Origin: Branchiostoma belcheri
Lineage: Eukaryota; Chordata; Leptocardii; Amphioxiformes; Branchiostomatidae
Direction of reading: 5' to 3'
Length of the DNA: 64,000 nucleotides
Assembly (NCBI RefSeq): GCF_001625305.1
Contig: NW_017802425.1
Location: forward strand, 743,882-807,881
Shown: piece by piece, positions 61,745 through 64,000 of the stretch
How the letters are laid out: every line of letters starts with the position of its first letter
Numbering within the stretch: position 1 is the first letter of the stretch
Made by a program: the position numbers and the translations under genes
Notes under the pieces: generated by a model
Databases searched by the model: none
What the model saw: the letters and a program-made list of their open reading frames with translations, nothing else
What the model was told of the DNA's origin: nothing

Positions 61745-64000
61745 TCACAGCGGGACCGTGACGTCACAGTAGAGCAGCGTGTCGTGCACGGTCCCTATGA
61801 GCAGGCGTCTGTTGTAGACCACCGCCGCGCTGGAGCCGTTCAGCTGCCGCCCGTCGTTAGCGTACAGCTCCGTCACTTCCGGGGAGGCTCCCGCCGGGTC
61901 CTGGATCCGCAGTACCTGGAGAGAGTTTGGGGGGGAGGGGGGGGGGGGGTAAATAGCCAGCCGTAGTATCTATTTCTGACCATCCGACTAGTACTGCAGT
62001 CATTTGATGATCATGCACGTCGACTGATAACAGTGCATCTCTGTTGTATTCCAGAATCGTGCAAATCTGACAGCTAGTCCACGCGTATCCAGAACCGTAC
62101 ACATCTACGTTCGTGGATACGGGTAGACTATCCAGAACCGTGCCTGATCCTGACCCTAACCCATTGACCATAGAACTTGACTCGATGACGGGCACGGTTC
62201 TGGACCTGACATCTTCCTTCCTTATGCTGAGGTCACATTTCCAAACCGGGGCCCGGCCGGGCAGCTTTTGGGAACGAAAAGTACGATGTAAAAGACAACA
62301 AAACACAGAAACGTTTTTGATAATAATCATGGGCACTATTTTTGTATACTCTTCATATGGATTGTTAATTTTTCGTTCATACAAACAGCCCGACCGGGCC
62401 CTGGCCTGGGAATGCATTACCCCTGTAGTTACCTGGGAAGGCGCTAGGTGGCGTCTGTCTTGTATATGTTTGAAGATGTCCGTCACACTGGGATGAGCAG
62501 CTACCCACAGGTCACCTGAGGTCAGACACTTCGATCTCATTAATAATTAAAACCAAAAAACTAACGTCATCATTAAATTACTATCAATAACTAACAAAGC
62601 TGACTTCTTCAGTTAACGATCTCATCGTTAACCAACAAAAATAACTTCAGTAGTTAACAATTAAAACTAATTAAAACTAAAAGAGCCACGTAGGTCACGA
62701 TTGGTCAATCATCGTATACAAATATAAATGAGTCATTGACTGTTTAGCTCGATATAAAACTCTTGTTCCTAATCAAAAGCATAAATCTTCTCAAGCCAGA
62801 CGAACCGTTGCAGAATGGAACCCGTCTCCTTCAAAACAGATACTGAAACCGCGCTATTAGAGCTGCATATGGATGGTTTAGGTTAACAGGTCTTTGGGTC
62901 TAATATGTTGTACCGAGGGGCAGTTATACCTGGTGAAAAATACAGATTCAGAACCGAGATACCTGTGTCCGGACAGATGTTCAGGTTGTCCACCCCAGTG
63001 AAGAGGTGTATGACGCTCTGCAGCTCCAGACTGTGGTCGGGGCGAGGTCGGAACACTTTAACGTCCTGTTGCAGCGAGTCGCTGACGTACACGACCTCGC
63101 CGCTAGGAGGCGTTACGACGCTGTTGGCGACGGAGAACCCATCCGCAGCAACAGAGGCGACCGAGCCATTGTAGTAGACCACGTTAGACCAGGCTGGCCC
63201 CAGGAACCTGAGGACGAGAGGAAACTACGTTAGTCCAGGTTGCCTCTAGGAACTTGGATACGAGAGGAAAACACGATACACCCCGCTTAGACAGGATTTC
63301 GAATCGCGAAATCGCGATTGAGGTCCAATCCCGATTGAATCGCGATTGATTTTTCTGAATGTGAACGCTCCAATCGCGATTGAATCGCTAAAAAATTAAA
63401 CCCGATTCTGGGAGGTGGATTCAATCGCGATTGACGGCAATTCCCGTGCGGAAGGAACGCAATCGCGATTGGATGAGCCGACAAGTGTGAACGCTTCGGG
63501 ATCCAATCGCGATTGGATCCCAGATGTGGATTTAATGTGAACGGGGTGTTAGACCAGGCTGGCTCCAGGAACCTGGGGGCGAGAGGAAATCTTGAAAACA
63601 CGCTAGACAAGGCTGGCCTTTGCATGAGAGGAAATCACATTTATAACAACAGACCAGGCTGGCTCCTGGAACCAGTAGACGAGAGGAAATCACGTTTATA
63701 ATTTACTATTAAACAACAGACCAGGCTGGCTCCTGGAACCAGTGGACGAGAGGAAACTACGTTTATAACAACAGACCAGACTGGCTCCTGGAACCAGTGG
63801 ACGAGAGGAAAGCACGTTTATAACAACAGACCAGACTGGCTCCTGGAACCAGTGGACGAGAGGAAAGCACGTTTATAACAACAGACCAGGCGGGCTCCTG
63901 GAACCAGTGGACGAGAGGAAACTACGTTTGACCAATATGAAGAAAGTGGCTATAGACCAGGCAAAGATCGCCGGCTGTCCACTCACCGTTCCAGCTTCTT
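61745..64000 (-). CDS. Paraoxonase/arylesterase family protein (3' part)
   Basis: Four exons, in transcript order: 64000-63987 (enters from outside the window), 63207-62963, 62515-62433 and 61915-61745 (TGA). They join in phase. The protein end matches PON1-3: FLGPAWSNVVYYNG, VAADGFSVANSVVTPPSGEV, VYVSDSLQQDVKVF, VDNLNICPDTGDLWVAAHP, VLRIQDPAG and the ending GSSAAVVYNRRLLIGTVHDT with LLYCDVTV. Paraoxonases are Ca2+-dependent six-bladed beta-propellers that hydrolyse lactones and aryl esters. The Asn of the catalytic calcium site is seen in GFSVAN and the Asp-Asn pair in GVDNLNI. The C-terminal Cys (LLYCD) can pair with an N-terminal Cys that is off-window. Orthology to one vertebrate PON cannot be given, since PON1-3 arose within vertebrates. 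Confidence 0.93.
63182..63960 (-). repeat. Minisatellite copied from the paraoxonase acceptor junction
   Basis: About ten copies of a unit reading (plus strand) AGACCAGGCTGGCTCCTGGA ACC…GACGAGAGGAAACTACG. The first, at about 63182-63228, is the real junction: the start of exon 63207-62963 with its CTCAG acceptor. The right-hand copies at 63716-63900 have a regular 56-bp period. In the copies the acceptor AG is mutated to GG, so they should not act as splice sites. One unit is interrupted by the inverted-repeat element at 63278-63551. Confidence 0.85.
63278..63551. mobile_element. Short element with terminal ACACCCCG and CAATCGCGATTG palindromes
   Basis: It starts ACACCCCGCTTAGA and ends GAACGGGGTGT, giving 8-bp inverted ends. 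Inside, the palindrome AATCGCGATT occurs six times (63310, 63338, 63372, 63422, 63461 and 63504, approximate starts), mostly flanked as CAATCGCGATTG. It encodes no protein. Size and ends fit a miniature inverted-repeat element; the superfamily is not clear because flanking duplications are ambiguous. Confidence 0.6.

Overview
The window looks like nuclear DNA of a lancelet (Branchiostoma-type cephalochordate). Genes are compact and intron-rich with GT-AG splicing. The protein families are animal ones: COMMD10, prolidase, SLC24, PRRC1, paraoxonase, a Link-domain protein and an intermediate-filament rod. There is a nuclear tRNA-Cys, a mariner copy, an LTR element, and a 20-N assembly gap flanked by two slightly different copies of one segment, as expected in a very heterozygous genome. 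The species assignment is inference. The exon models are mine: each was built by joining GT/AG sites so that reading frame is kept through every junction.

Layout. 0.07-0.57 kb holds repeats. 0.86-3.36 kb (+) is the 3' part of a gene joining a death domain to a GT-B glycosyltransferase domain. 4.6-7.6 kb (-) is COMMD10 and 8.07-12.2 kb (+) is prolidase PEPD; the two are head to head across a 458-bp shared promoter. 13.6-14.9 kb is a dead mariner element with 31-bp perfect ends. 15.2-22.4 kb (+) is a complete SLC24A5-like K+-dependent Na+/Ca2+ exchanger, and 24.7-27.6 kb (-) is a complete PRRC1. 30.75-33.7 kb (-) encodes a type II membrane protein with a long 21-residue-repeat coiled-coil stalk and a C-terminal Link module. 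59.9 kb is tRNA-Cys(GCA). 61.7 kb to the end (-) is the 3' part of a paraoxonase-family gene.

The most remarkable feature fills 35.9-58.3 kb (-). It is one phase-consistent chain of 15 exons that starts with an intermediate-filament head and rod (coil 1A motif beginning LNARFMYYVDRVRFLEQEN). It continues through a tail of about 1,900 residues carrying 16 copies of a GPxRVLxxSGEYVV motif, and ends in a transmembrane helix plus a short tail with the hallmarks of a KASH domain (Cys, NSF, ML, terminal PPPI). If transcripts confirm it, this protein would tie an intermediate filament directly to the SUN/LINC complex of the nuclear envelope in one polypeptide. I know of no described protein with that architecture.

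Secondary themes are three genes (PEPD, SLC24A5-like, paraoxonase) in which an exon/intron junction has been copied into a degenerate minisatellite, and an apparently very young non-autonomous LTR insertion whose empty site is preserved in the neighbouring duplicate segment.
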